Part shown: one piece after another, positions 6,110 to 6,334 of the stretch | Numbering within the stretch: the stretch's first letter is position 1 | Layout of the letters: the number at the start of each line of letters is the position of its first letter | Assembly: GCA_902778205.1 (NCBI GenBank) | Contig: CACYWX010000192.1 | Location: 1 to 6,334 of the forward strand | Reading direction: 5' to 3' | DNA from: an uncultured Ruminococcus sp. | Lineage (GTDB): Bacteria; Bacillota; Clostridia; Oscillospirales; CAG-272 | DNA: 6,334 nucleotides | Position numbers and translations under genes: made by a program | The notes under the pieces: model-generated | Seen by the model: only the letters and a program-made list of their open reading frames with translations | The model's database searches: none | What the model was told of the DNA's origin: nothing

Positions 6110-6334
6110 ATGAAGCGGGGACGGATCATCTTTTTATACGGTCTCACCAGCTGCGGAAAAACCAGCGCGGCGGACCGGATGCGGGACATGTGCGATAGCG
6201 TTCTGTTCTGCTCCTCAAACGACATCTTTCACGACATGATTTCCGGAAAGTTCTTTGCGGAGGATTTCTGGCGGGAGGTGGCCCGGACCATCGGCGCGCA
6301 GTATTATGCGGTGAGGGCCATGGCGGAGGCCGGG
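6110..6334 (+). CDS. Chloramphenicol phosphotransferase-like P-loop kinase, N-terminal part
   Basis: The first 75 codons of a gene that runs off the window. The ATG at 6110 has GGGAGG (6099-6104) 5 bases upstream and a promoter at 6040-6068. The N-terminus is a strand followed by a P-loop, IIFLYGLTSCGKTSAA, with Walker A G11-x4-G16-K17-T18. The following spacing, VLFCSSNDIFHDMI (31-44) and later a helix ending AVRAMAEAG (67-75), matches the chloramphenicol phosphotransferase fold. By that alignment D38 takes the place of the Asp-37 of the Streptomyces enzyme. Family members phosphorylate small hydroxyl substrates, but most clostridial homologues are uncharacterised, so neither drug resistance nor a substrate should be assumed. 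A generic AAA or shikimate-kinase-like protein is the main alternative. The missing C-terminal part would decide. Confidence 0.75.
   Translation, partial: MKRGRIIFLYGLTSCGKTSAADRMRDMCDSVLFCSSNDIFHDMISGKFFAEDFWREVARTIGAQYYAVRAMAEAG

Overview
The window reads as chromosomal DNA from a GC-rich member of the Clostridia (Oscillospirales- or Lachnospirales-like). This is an inference from three things: the style of the XRE regulator and the RecG, strong GGAGG ribosome-binding sites, and promoters of the TTGnnn-17-TGnTAnnnT type. By eye GC is about 60% in the genes. Two short intergenic stretches are made almost entirely of hairpins.

Layout. Positions 1-187 hold a chain of perfect or near-perfect hairpins and no gene. 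Positions 188-1015 (-) encode an XRE-type regulator with a helical, TPR-like C-terminal region. It is divergent from a small uncharacterised protein (1210-1629, +), and the 194-base gap between them carries one promoter for each. Positions 1630-1797 separate two convergent genes and contain a 109-base AT-rich element that folds as a four-way junction (closing stem plus three hairpins). It appears to sit inside a split GC-rich terminator stem. Positions 1798-3753 (-) encode a GH36-type alpha-galactosidase, and 3776-5950 (-) encode the branched-DNA helicase RecG; 22 bases separate them, so they are probably co-transcribed from a promoter upstream of recG. Divergent from recG, from 6110 to the window edge (+), starts a P-loop kinase related to chloramphenicol phosphotransferase, cut off after 75 codons.

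The genes do not form one obvious pathway. RecG is DNA-repair housekeeping, the alpha-galactosidase serves plant oligosaccharide use, and the regulator has no visible target other than possibly its own divergent promoter region. There is no phage, CRISPR, tRNA or rRNA signal. The most unusual item is the cloverleaf element at 1669-1777, followed by the hairpin chain at 12-144. Both look like dispersed palindromic repeats, but copy number cannot be judged from one window.
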